DNA from: JALYTY01 sp964546935
Lineage (GTDB): Bacteria; Vulcanimicrobiota; Vulcanimicrobiia; Vulcanimicrobiales; Vulcanimicrobiaceae
Assembly (NCBI GenBank): GCA_964546935.1
Contig: CAZJLJ010000001.1
Span: forward strand, 1 to 64,000
Length of the DNA stretch: 64,000 nt
Direction of reading: 5' to 3'
Position numbers and translations under genes: made by a program. This document shows, piece by piece, positions 17,662 through 25,491 of the stretch. Each line of letters begins with the position of its first letter. The first letter of the stretch is position 1. The notes below the pieces were generated by a model. The model was not told the DNA's origin. It saw only the letters and a program-made list of their open reading frames with translations, and made no database searches.

Positions 17662-17753
17662 GTTCCCGTTGCTACTTCTCGGAGTGTGCAATGGAGCTTC
17701 GCACACCGCTATAGTACGTAGTGTTCTTGAGAAGCCACTGTGAATCAGAAACG

Positions 17754-18941
17754 ATGAACCGAATTTATCTCGATCATGCCGCGACTACCCCCGTCGAACC
17801 CGACGTTGTGCAAGCGATGGTGCCTTATTTTTCGCATCAAGCGTACAATCCGAGTTCGTTACACACCGAGGGGCGAGCGGCGCGTGCGGCGTTAGACGAT
17901 GCGCGCGATCGCGTGGCGCGAGTGCTTGGCGCACCCCGCAAAGAGATCACGTTTGTGGGCAGCGGCTCCGAAGCCGACAATCAAGCGATTCTCGGCATCG
18001 CGCGAGCCAATGCGTCACGCGGGAAGCATATCGTTTCGACGGCAATCGAACACCATGCGGTTCTGCATGCACTCGACGTGCTTGCACAGGACGGCTTCGA
18101 GATAACGCTGCTTCCCGTAGACCGGGACGGCGTCGTCGATGTGCAGCGCTTCGAAGCTGCGCTTCGTCCCGACACAATCCTGGCAACCGTGATGTATGCA
18201 AACAATGAGATCGGTGTCGTGCAGCCGATCCGTGAGTTGGCGGCGATTGCGCACCGCCGCGGGGTCATTGTTCACACAGATGCGATTCAGGCGGCGGGTT
18301 GGCTTCCAATCGACGTTGGTGCGCTTGGGGTGGATCTGCTTTCACTTTCTGCGCACAAGTTTTACGGTCCGAAAGGCGTCGGCGTGCTATTCGCACGTTC
18401 CGGACTCGCGATCGCCCCGCTGATTTACGGCGGAGGCCAAGAGTTCGGGCGGCGTTCCGGCACGGAGAATGTAGCGGGAATCGTCGGCCTGGCAACGGCG
18501 TTGGAACGTGCCGACGCAGCGCGTTCGGAGAACGCGCGGCGTGTTGCGGCCCTGCGAAATCGCTTGCAGGCCGGCATAGCCGCGTCGATCGAGGACGTGC
18601 GCATCAACGGTGCCGGTGCCGAGCGGCTTCCGAACAACCTGAACGTCTCATTCGCGAACGCTGATTCCGAGTCGCTGCTAATGCGGCTCGATCTCGAGGG
18701 TGTAGCGGTCAGCTCCGGCAGTGCTTGCACCTCGGGCGTTCTCGAGCCAAGCCATGTTATCGCGGCGCTTGGTATCGAGCCGGTTTGGCACGAAGGGGTA
18801 ATCAGGTTTTCACTGGGTGCGCGCACTACCGAGCAAGAAATCGAGCGAGTGCTCGAAACTCTCCCCCGTGTGATTGATGCGGTGCGAGGGAATAGGGTAA
18901 GCGCTCGAAAGGTAGCTACTCGAGAGGGAGTTGAGCTTTGA
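17754..18941 (+). CDS. iscS: Cysteine desulfurase (IscS/NifS type)
   Basis: This PLP enzyme removes sulfur from cysteine for Fe-S clusters or tRNA thiolation. With the ATG at 17754 the product is 395 residues and starts MNRIYLDHAATTPVEP, the family's usual N-terminus; an in-frame codon at 17721 would add 11 atypical residues. The PLP lysine is K202 in SLSAHKFYGPKG. The catalytic cysteine is C325 in SSGSACTSG, which is the IscS/NifS loop. No iscU or mnmA gene follows. The next gene overlaps by 4 nt and encodes a DUF948 protein, so the sulfur acceptor is unknown. Confidence 0.92.
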   Translation: MNRIYLDHAATTPVEPDVVQAMVPYFSHQAYNPSSLHTEGRAARAALDDARDRVARVLGAPRKEITFVGSGSEADNQAILGIARANASRGKHIVSTAIEHHAVLHALDVLAQDGFEITLLPVDRDGVVDVQRFEAALRPDTILATVMYANNEIGVVQPIRELAAIAHRRGVIVHTDAIQAAGWLPIDVGALGVDLLSLSAHKFYGPKGVGVLFARSGLAIAPLIYGGGQEFGRRSGTENVAGIVGLATALERADAARSENARRVAALRNRLQAGIAASIEDVRINGAGAERLPNNLNVSFANADSESLLMRLDLEGVAVSSGSACTSGVLEPSHVIAALGIEPVWHEGVIRFSLGARTTEQEIERVLETLPRVIDAVRGNRVSARKVATREGVEL

Positions 18942-19342
18942 CCGGCATCGATTGGACGATTGTGCTGGACGTCGGCGTTGGAGTCGGCGTTCTTTTGATG
19001 GGAATCGGGATCTTCGTCGCTATGCTCGCGCTGGCTAAGACTTTCGGCCGGCTCAACGGCACTTTGGACGAAGTGGACCGTCAACTCGCCAACCTTAGCA
19101 AACCCGTCGGAGAGACTTTGGAGCACGTCGGCGGCATCGCAGACACGGCAGATCAAACCCTAGCCCGTCTGAGCGGCGCCGTAAAAGCGCTCGAAGACGT
19201 GGCCGGGACGGTTTCGCAAACAGCTGGACTTACGAAAGACGCGCTCGCACCGGCGATCGTTAACGTAGGAGCGACAATTACGGGCGTCAGCGCGGGTTTA
19301 CGGCGCCTCGTCACGGGAAGAAAGTCAGCAGACGAATCCTAG
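18938..19342 (+). CDS. DUF948 (YtxG-like) membrane protein
   Basis: The 134-residue protein has one N-terminal transmembrane helix (about 9-31) followed by a long amphipathic helix with heptad-like repeats, as in DUF948/YtxG proteins. The start is TTG within the stop of the desulfurase gene (TTGA overlap). In Bacillus, ytxG sits with ytxH in a sigma-B-dependent stress operon. Here the YtxH-like gene follows after 10 nt and an RsbV-RsbW-sigma-B module after that. Family assignment is by topology and context. Confidence 0.7.
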   Translation: MTGIDWTIVLDVGVGVGVLLMGIGIFVAMLALAKTFGRLNGTLDEVDRQLANLSKPVGETLEHVGGIADTADQTLARLSGAVKALEDVAGTVSQTAGLTKDALAPAIVNVGATITGVSAGLRRLVTGRKSADES

Positions 19343-19352
19343 GAGACGTTGG

Positions 19353-19691
19353 ATGGAAAACGAGAATCGCGGCGGTGGTTTTTTCGCCGGGTTCCTGCTT
19401 GGCGCGGTTGTAGGCGGCGCCGTTGCCGTGCTTTTGACGCAAGAAGAAACACGGGATCTTTTGGTTGGAAAGGCCCGAGAAGCGGGTAATTTTGCGGTAG
19501 ATGCCACGGGCGATTTGCGCGGGCGGGTTTCCGACGTTACTTCGCAGTGGCAAGACAGTGCGGCCGATCTCTACGAGCGAGGCCGTCAGGTTGTGGAAAA
19601 TGCGCGATCGAACGTCGACGCTGCGGTGACCGAGGGCACGGAAGCCGCCGATCGCACGCGCGACGAGCTGCAGCGTAAAGCCGACGCATAA
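19353..19691 (+). CDS. YtxH-domain general stress protein
   Basis: The 112-residue protein opens with a glycine-rich transmembrane segment (GGGFFAGFLLGAVVGGAVAVLL, about 8-29) followed by TQEETRDLL and a long amphipathic, charged helical tail. This is the classical YtxH layout, including the short post-membrane motif where other members read AP..G.E.R. Function is not known for the family, although homologues are general stress proteins. It lies between the DUF948 gene and the anti-sigma antagonist, 22 nt before the latter. Confidence 0.78.
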   Translation: MENENRGGGFFAGFLLGAVVGGAVAVLLTQEETRDLLVGKAREAGNFAVDATGDLRGRVSDVTSQWQDSAADLYERGRQVVENARSNVDAAVTEGTEAADRTRDELQRKADA

Positions 19692-19713
19692 GGACTATAG
19701 GAGTAATAATTTC

Positions 19714-20058
19714 TTGGATATCAAGGTGAACGTGCGCGAGGCACAGGGCGACTGTTACGTCGTCGATCTCGGTGGTGAGATCGACGTCTACACTTCGCCA
19801 AAGGTTAAGGATGCGATTGGCGAGTTGATCGATCGCGGGGTGTATCACCTAGTTATCAATCTCGAAAAAGTACGTTACATCGATTCAACGGGTCTCGGCG
19901 TGTTGATCGGCGGGCTCAAACGGGTTCGCGAACACGGCGGCTCGGTGAATCTCGTCTGCACGAATCCGCAAATCAAGAAGATTTTCGATATCACCGGTTT
20001 GGTGAAGATTTTTGGAATCTTTGAAAGCGAAGACGCTGCAATGAAGGCATTGGTGTGA
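19714..20058 (+). CDS. rsbV: Anti-sigma factor antagonist, STAS domain (RsbV/SpoIIAA)
   Basis: The 114-residue protein is a single STAS domain. The phosphorylatable serine is S58 in YIDSTGLGVLIGGLKR. In the partner-switching mechanism the unphosphorylated protein binds the RsbW kinase and frees the sigma factor. The start is TTG at 19714, preceded by an AGGAG ribosome-binding site 9 nt upstream, which decides this start. The next gene, the RsbW-like kinase, overlaps by 4 nt. No RsbU/RsbP-type PP2C phosphatase is encoded in the window. Confidence 0.92.
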   Translation: MDIKVNVREAQGDCYVVDLGGEIDVYTSPKVKDAIGELIDRGVYHLVINLEKVRYIDSTGLGVLIGGLKRVREHGGSVNLVCTNPQIKKIFDITGLVKIFGIFESEDAAMKALV

Positions 20059-20483
20059 ACCAACCCGTCGTTCATCCCGACGATGTCGATATCGTCGAGT
20101 TGCGCGTACCCTCTAAGGCGGAATGGGTCGCTTTGGCGCGCCTCTCCGTGGCAGCCGTTGCAAGCCGGCTGCACTTTTCGATCGACGAGATCGAAGATAT
20201 CAAGTTAGCCGTTGCCGAGGCGTGCACGAATGCAATTCAGCACGCGCAAGACAGCGCCTACATCGAAATCAAGTGCGAAGCGCTCAACGAAGGGTTACGC
20301 ATCAACGTGCGCGACTACGGACGTGGAACGCGGCCGGAAACGATTCGTTCCCGTAATATCGAAGAAGAGCGCGTGGGCGGACTCGGAGTGTTCTTGATTC
20401 GGTCTCTGATGGACGACGTAACGTATGACGTTCATCCCGACAATGGAACGCAACTTGTCATGCTCAAACGACTGCCTGGGTAA
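20055..20483 (+). CDS. rsbW: Serine-protein kinase / anti-sigma factor (RsbW/SpoIIAB family)
   Basis: This 142-residue protein has the GHKL kinase fold: N box EACTNAIQHA near 56-65, the VRDYGRG G1 box near 90-96, and the GGLGVFLIRSLMD G2 box near 110-122. Such proteins phosphorylate the RsbV antagonist and sequester the sigma factor. The start is GTG within the rsbV stop. The sigma factor gene begins 2 nt after its stop, so all three components are translationally linked. Confidence 0.92.
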   Translation: MNQPVVHPDDVDIVELRVPSKAEWVALARLSVAAVASRLHFSIDEIEDIKLAVAEACTNAIQHAQDSAYIEIKCEALNEGLRINVRDYGRGTRPETIRSRNIEEERVGGLGVFLIRSLMDDVTYDVHPDNGTQLVMLKRLPG

Positions 20484-20485
20484 AC

Positions 20486-21292
20486 GTGCAAGAACGAGAC
20501 ATCGACGTTCGTTCTGAGAGAGAACGGACGCGCGAGCTCTTTGGCCGCTTTGCGGCTGCGCGAGCGCGCCATAACGAGAAACCGGATCGTCGTGATGCCG
20601 AGTACGAGCAGCTGCGCAACGATCTCGTCGTTGCGCACTTGAACCTCGTTCGGTTCCTTGCGCTCAAGTTCGCGAATCGCGGTGAGCCGCTCGACGATTT
20701 AGTGCAAGTTGGTACGGTCGGGTTGCTGAAGGCGATCGACCGCTTCGAGCTGGACCGTGGCGTCGAGTTTACAACTTACGCGACGCCGACAATCGTCGGC
20801 GAGATCAAACGCTACTTCCGCGACAAGGGCTGGGCGGTCAAAGTGCCGCGCCGGCTGCAAGAGCTGAATCTTTCCGTCAATCGCGCGAACGAAAAGATGG
20901 CGGTGGAGTTAGGGCGCAGTCCGACCGTGGCAGAATTGGCCGAGCGGCTCAACGCGACCGAAGAAGAGATTTTGGAAGCTCAAGAGCTCGGGCAAGCGTA
21001 CAACCTGCTCTCGCTCGATTCGGAAGTCTCCGGCGAAGGTGAAAAGAAGTCGCAGACGCTGGCAGATACCGTCGGAATCACGGATTCGGGCCTCGAGATG
21101 CTCGAAGATCGCGCAAACCTCGAACGAGCATTCCACGTGCTCACCGGCCGCGAGCGTGTGATCATCTATCTGCGCTTTTACGAATCCGTCTCCCAGACCG
21201 AGATCGCAAAGCGTCTCAACGTCTCGCAGATGCACGTCTCGCGCCTCCAGGCCAAGGCTCTCGAAAAACTCCGCGCCGTCCTCAAAGAGTAG
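20486..21292 (+). CDS. sigB: RNA polymerase sigma factor, SigB/SigF/SigG subfamily
   Basis: The 268-residue product is a group 3 sigma-70 factor. Region 2 is seen in NLVRFLALKFANRGEPLDDLVQVG and ATPTIVGEIKRYFRDKGW, region 3 in VPRRLQELNLSVNRA...ELGRSPTVAELA, and the region 4 helix-turn-helix in SQTEIAKRLNVSQMHVSRLQAKALEKLR near the C-terminus. The VPRRLQEL stretch is characteristic of the SigB/SigF group controlled by RsbW-type anti-sigma factors, matching the two upstream genes. The start is GTG. It is probably a general stress or envelope regulator; the stimulus is unknown. Confidence 0.92.
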   Translation: MQERDIDVRSERERTRELFGRFAAARARHNEKPDRRDAEYEQLRNDLVVAHLNLVRFLALKFANRGEPLDDLVQVGTVGLLKAIDRFELDRGVEFTTYATPTIVGEIKRYFRDKGWAVKVPRRLQELNLSVNRANEKMAVELGRSPTVAELAERLNATEEEILEAQELGQAYNLLSLDSEVSGEGEKKSQTLADTVGITDSGLEMLEDRANLERAFHVLTGRERVIIYLRFYESVSQTEIAKRLNVSQMHVSRLQAKALEKLRAVLKE

Positions 21293-21302
21293 CTCGCACC
21301 CT

Positions 21303-21332
21303 CTGTCATCCTGACAAGCTCACCATGACAAG
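21303..21332. repeat. REP-like imperfect palindrome, relative of the 56708 repeats
   Basis: TGTCAT (21304-21309) and TGA pair with TCA and ATGACA (ending 21330) around a CAAGC loop, giving a short hairpin. The reverse complement of 21313-21332 matches 56708-56727 with one mismatch. It lies just after the sigma factor stop, so it may also end that transcript. Confidence 0.55.
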
Positions 21333-21351
21333 TGATCTCTTAATTAAATAG

Positions 21352-21381
21352 TTGACAGCACCGCTCAACGGAGCGTACGAT
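21352..21381 (+). promoter_or_regulatory. Sigma-70-type promoter of the pentapeptide-repeat gene
   Basis: A perfect -35 box TTGACA (21352-21357) and a -10 box TACGAT (21376-21381) are separated by 18 nt. The surrounding DNA is AT-rich. The gene's ATG follows 32 nt after the -10, with a GGAG ribosome-binding site. This is the best consensus promoter I could find in the window. Confidence 0.7.
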
Positions 21382-21413
21382 ACTCTTAAATCTTTAGTTG
21401 ATTGGAGTATCAC

Positions 21414-22118
21414 ATGTTCCGGCTGCTGCTTGCCTTCTGTGCCCTCCTGGGTTCCTTAGCGACTGTCGCTTTCGCCGGCGACCACACATTCGAGTTTGGA
21501 AACGTCGACGGCGGACCGTGGAGCTGCATCCGCTCGCATCAGCCCGGCGTCGATTGGCGCGGACGAGACCTTCGCGGCCGGCACATCAGCGACATCGATT
21601 TACGCAACGCGGACCTCTCCGGGGCCAATCTCGACGGCGCTACGCTGGAATGCGTCGATCTAAGCGGCGCGGACCTCACGAAGGCCACCTTCCGCGACGC
21701 CCGGCTCACCGGCGTCGAATTGCGCGATGCGCGGCTCGATGGAGCTGCGTTCGATCGAGTTGTGGCCGAAGGCCTCGGCCTTTCCGGCGCAACGGTTCAG
21801 AGACTGAGCGCCGCGAGCTTGCGCGGCCTTTTGACCGACTGCACCGGTTGCGATCTTGCGCGCGTCGATCTGCATGGCCGCGACTTGAGCCGCCTGGAAC
21901 TCACCGGCGCAAATTTCGCCTACGCCAACCTTAGGAACGTAAACTTTTCGGACGCGAAGCTTACCGGCGTGAATTTCAAAGGCGCGGTCTTCAGCGGTGC
22001 GGATTTTACGGGCGCCGAGTTGGTTGGTTGCGCGATGTCCGGCGCGGATCTGCGAAACACGAACTTCTTCGATGCGCACAGCACGGGACTTAGTCTAAAG
22101 GACGCCATTCTTCCGTAG
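21414..22118 (+). CDS. Secreted pentapeptide-repeat protein
   Basis: The ATG at 21414 has GGAG 7 nt upstream and opens a signal peptide (MFRLLLAFCALLGSLATVAFA). The mature part (about 210 residues) contains many tandem pentapeptide repeats of the A-D-L-x-x type (for example NADLSGANLDGATL, GADLTKATF, GANFAYANL, GADFTGAEL), which form a right-handed quadrilateral beta-helix. A central stretch with CTGC holds a possible disulfide pair. Most pentapeptide proteins are cytosolic, so export is notable; the function is unknown. It is a single gene with its own strong promoter. Confidence 0.85.
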   Translation: MFRLLLAFCALLGSLATVAFAGDHTFEFGNVDGGPWSCIRSHQPGVDWRGRDLRGRHISDIDLRNADLSGANLDGATLECVDLSGADLTKATFRDARLTGVELRDARLDGAAFDRVVAEGLGLSGATVQRLSAASLRGLLTDCTGCDLARVDLHGRDLSRLELTGANFAYANLRNVNFSDAKLTGVNFKGAVFSGADFTGAELVGCAMSGADLRNTNFFDAHSTGLSLKDAILP

Positions 22119-22177
22119 GGCCGCAAAGGGTGTAGGAGGCGAGGGGGGACGTCTGCTAACATCTTCCGTTGAACTCT

Positions 22178-24790
22178 ATGAAAAGCCAAGAACTCCGCCA
22201 GGCTTGGATCGACTTTTTCGTCTCCAAGCAACACAAGCTGCTTCCCTCCGCGAGCCTTATCCCCGCCGAAATGAGCACCACGCTCTTTACGATCGCGGGC
22301 ATGGAGCAGTTCGTCCCGGTGTTCCTTGGCGAGCAACCGGCTCCGTCTCCGCGCGCCGTAACCGTGCAACGTTGCTTGCGCGTTGCCGGGGCGAAAAGCG
22401 ATATCGAGAACGTCGGACGCACCGGGCGGCACGGCACGTTCCTCGAGATGCTGGGCAATTTCAGCTTCGGCGATTATTACAAACACGAAGCCATTGCGTG
22501 GGCGTGGGAGTTTTCCACCAAGATTCTCAAACTCGATCCGGCAAAAATTTACGTAACGATCCATATCGGCGACGACGAAGCGGAGCGCATTTGGATCGAA
22601 GAGATCGGTCTCGAAAAGTCGCGCATTTCGCGCTGGGACGAGGATAATTTCTGGACGATGGGCCCCACCGGCCCATGCGGTCCGTGCACCGAGCTTTTCT
22701 ACGACACGGGCGAAGAGAATGCGAGCGGTCCCGGCGATACCGGTCCGAATTTAGGCAATCGTTACGTCGAGTTTTGGAACGTCGTTTTCCAGCAATACAA
22801 TCGCTCGAGCGACGCCAAACTCACGGAGCTGCCGCGTAAATCGATCGATACGGGCGCCGGTTTCGAACGCATGCTCGCGCTTGTAAACGGCAAGGCGTCG
22901 ATGTATGAGACCGACCTTTTCACCGATCTCATCGCTGCGCAACCGCCGGTCGGCCAAACGTCGCTTGATCCAAAAGCGCAGCGCGAACGGCAAAACATCA
23001 TCGCCGATCATGCGCGTGCGGTAACGTTTCTGATCAACGACGGAATCTATCCGTCGAACACCGATCGCGGTTACGTTCTGCGGTTCTTGATTCGCCGCGC
23101 GATTCGCAACGGACGCCTGCTGGGATATCCCAATGGGTTCTTGACCGAGCTCGTGCCCGCAGTCGTGAAATCACTTGCGTCCGGCTATCCGGAATTGCGA
23201 GAGAATCAATCGCGCATCCAACAGACGTTACGCTCGGAAGAGCAAACCTTCGACCGCACGTTGGAACGCGGCACGGCGATGCTCGATCGTCTGATTCAAG
23301 AGGCAATCGAAAGCGGCACGAAGCTGATCTCCGGCATCGATGCCTTCGAGCTGCACGACACTTACGGATTCCCAATCGAACTTACTCGCGAAGTCGCGAG
23401 CGACGGCGGCGTTGCGGTCGACATCGTCGGGTTTGAAAATGCAATGACCGAACAGCGAGAACGCGCGCGGCGAGATGCCGCGTCGAAACGCGCGGTTGTA
23501 ACGATAGCTGAGCTGCCGGCAATCCGTTCGGAGTTCACGGGCTACGAGGGCCTTGAAAGCCATGGTGAGATCATGGCGATCCTCCAAGACGAGAAGCCGG
23601 TCGAAGAACTGCATCCGGGCCAACGCGGCTCGATCATCTTAGATCGCACGTCGTTCTACGCGGAACGCGGCGGACAGATCGGCGACCGCGGGCAGCTCAC
23701 GCTTGCCGACGGATCGGTTTTTGAAGTCGAAGATACGCAATACATGGGCGAAGCGATCGCGCACACCGGCATCGTGAAGAGCGGTGAGTTCAGCGTCGGT
23801 GCGCGCGTCCAAACGCATGTCTTCGATTGGTGGCGGCGTGAGATTCGCCGTCATCATACCTCGGCGCACTTGCTGCAACACGCGTTGCGCGATGTCGTCG
23901 GAAAGGATGTAACGCAAGCCGGTTCCTGGGTCGGAGTCGACCGTATGCGCTTCGACTTCCGTTCGCCGAGCGGCGCACTCACGCCGGAACAGAAGCGCGC
24001 CGTCGTTGCGCGCGTGAACGAAATCATCCGCGACGACTCGCCGGTCATTACTCGCGAGCTGCCATTCGAAGAAGCGAAGAAAACCGGCGCGATTTGGATG
24101 GCCGGCGAAAAATACGGCGAGAGCGTTCGCGTGCTGCAAGCCGGACCTTCGGTGGAGTTCTGCGGCGGTACGCACGCGCATTCGACCGGCGAACTGGGCA
24201 TGTTCATGATTCTCAACGAGTCGTCGATCGGCAGCGGCATCCGTCGTATCGAAAGCGTCGTCTCCCGCGCGGCGGAAGAGTTCGCGGTGCGTCAGCAAGA
24301 GGTTGTAAACGAACTTGCGACGTCGCTTGCGACCTCGCCCGATGAATTGTCCGAACGCGTCGATAAACTCACGCGCGACATTCGCGACTTGCAAACCGCC
24401 GTGGGACAATTGAAGGCGCGGCTTGCTTCTGCCGACGCGCAAATGTATCTCGAGAAAGCCGAGCGCAAAGGCGATAGAACCTTCGTAGGTGCGGTCGTGC
24501 CGGAAGCAAACGCGGAAGCGCTTCGCCACCTTTCCGGCGCATTGCGCTCGCGGTTACCAAGCGGCGTTATCGCACTCGCAGGCGTCGACAACGGAACGGT
24601 GAGCTTAGTGGTTTCCGCCAGCGACGACTTGGTGAAGACCGGCGTCCACGCGGGGAACCTTGTGAAACTTGCAGCCCCTCTGGTGGGCGGCAAGGGCGGC
24701 GGCGCTCCGGCGCAAGCACAGGGCGGCGGAAAGAATGCTGCCGGCGCAGATGCTGCAGTGCACGCTATCCGCGAAGCCGTCTTAGTGTAA
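22178..24790 (+). CDS. alaS: Alanyl-tRNA synthetase
   Basis: AlaRS charges tRNA-Ala and edits mischarged serine and glycine. From the ATG at 22178 the product is 870 residues and begins MKSQELRQAWIDFF, the usual start; a TTG at 22169 is in frame but less typical. Zinc and editing motifs are present: HHTSAHLLQHALR near 565 and CGGTHAHSTGELG near 665. The C-terminal end has the glycine-rich GGKGGGAPAQAQGGG motif of the C-Ala domain. No T-box-like leader or clear ribosome-binding site is visible upstream. Confidence 0.96.
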   Translation: MKSQELRQAWIDFFVSKQHKLLPSASLIPAEMSTTLFTIAGMEQFVPVFLGEQPAPSPRAVTVQRCLRVAGAKSDIENVGRTGRHGTFLEMLGNFSFGDYYKHEAIAWAWEFSTKILKLDPAKIYVTIHIGDDEAERIWIEEIGLEKSRISRWDEDNFWTMGPTGPCGPCTELFYDTGEENASGPGDTGPNLGNRYVEFWNVVFQQYNRSSDAKLTELPRKSIDTGAGFERMLALVNGKASMYETDLFTDLIAAQPPVGQTSLDPKAQRERQNIIADHARAVTFLINDGIYPSNTDRGYVLRFLIRRAIRNGRLLGYPNGFLTELVPAVVKSLASGYPELRENQSRIQQTLRSEEQTFDRTLERGTAMLDRLIQEAIESGTKLISGIDAFELHDTYGFPIELTREVASDGGVAVDIVGFENAMTEQRERARRDAASKRAVVTIAELPAIRSEFTGYEGLESHGEIMAILQDEKPVEELHPGQRGSIILDRTSFYAERGGQIGDRGQLTLADGSVFEVEDTQYMGEAIAHTGIVKSGEFSVGARVQTHVFDWWRREIRRHHTSAHLLQHALRDVVGKDVTQAGSWVGVDRMRFDFRSPSGALTPEQKRAVVARVNEIIRDDSPVITRELPFEEAKKTGAIWMAGEKYGESVRVLQAGPSVEFCGGTHAHSTGELGMFMILNESSIGSGIRRIESVVSRAAEEFAVRQQEVVNELATSLATSPDELSERVDKLTRDIRDLQTAVGQLKARLASADAQMYLEKAERKGDRTFVGAVVPEANAEALRHLSGALRSRLPSGVIALAGVDNGTVSLVVSASDDLVKTGVHAGNLVKLAAPLVGGKGGGAPAQAQGGGKNAAGADAAVHAIREAVLV

Positions 24791-25488
24791 TGGTGTTGCG
24801 CTGCGCGCTCGCCGCGCTCTTCTCGTTCGCGACGTTGATCGGCGCCTCACCGGTTCCGGTCGATTCGCAGATGGTACTGCAACGCTACGAACTCGAAATG
24901 GCGGATCTCGCAACGCCGAAGGCGATGATCTTCAGCTACAACGTTTCGCAAGCCGGTCCGACGGATATCGAGCAACGGCACCGTGTTTACCGTCAAGGGC
25001 TTGCGGTTAGAGACGAGACGATCGCCGTCGACGGACAGCCGCTTTCGCGCAAGATCGTGCGCGTCGGGCGTCGCCCGGACCGCTACACGCTCGCACGGCT
25101 TGCGCCGCGAACGGCATCCTACGCCTTCGTGTTTTTGCATTCGGTGAAACAAGGGTCGCACATCGACTACGTCTACGAAGCGACCCCGCTTGAGACGGGC
25201 AGCACCGGCTTCATTGTTAAGCGGTTGATTATCGACGGACAACGGTTTCTGCCCCGAACGATCTCGTTTTCGACCGGTGGTCCTACGGCGAAGGGAAACG
25301 GCCAAATCAACTTCGTAGGAGCCGGAAAGTTTTGGGTCCCCATCGACGTTAGCGTTGAAGCGAACGTCGCAGGGAAGCCGGCGCGCGAAAGAATCACGTG
25401 GAGTGACTACAGCTTCCCGCCGAATTTGCCCACATCCACGTTTCAAGGCGCGAAGCCGCTTCCACGTGCAACGCTTCCACCCATCTGA
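24790..25488 (+). CDS. Secreted protein of unknown family, possibly LolA/LppX-like fold
   Basis: The 232-residue protein starts with a signal peptide (about residues 1-20) and otherwise consists of alternating beta-like strands and charged turns (VYRQGLAVRDETIAVDGQPL, DYVYEATPLETGSTGFIVKRLIIDGQRFLPRTISF). The pattern of an exported one-domain beta-rich protein with a V.G.GKFWVPI segment recalls outer-membrane lipoprotein-sorting-type proteins. I do not recognise a firm family. The ATG overlaps the last base of the alaS stop, so it is coexpressed with alaS. A glycosyltransferase-like gene follows after 3 nt. Confidence 0.55.
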   Translation: MVLRCALAALFSFATLIGASPVPVDSQMVLQRYELEMADLATPKAMIFSYNVSQAGPTDIEQRHRVYRQGLAVRDETIAVDGQPLSRKIVRVGRRPDRYTLARLAPRTASYAFVFLHSVKQGSHIDYVYEATPLETGSTGFIVKRLIIDGQRFLPRTISFSTGGPTAKGNGQINFVGAGKFWVPIDVSVEANVAGKPARERITWSDYSFPPNLPTSTFQGAKPLPRATLPPI

Positions 25489-25491
25489 GCC

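Noticed and set aside
23639..24529. 296-codon frame antisense to alaS
   Set aside because: Opposite a universally conserved gene, no recognisable domain, no ribosome-binding site.
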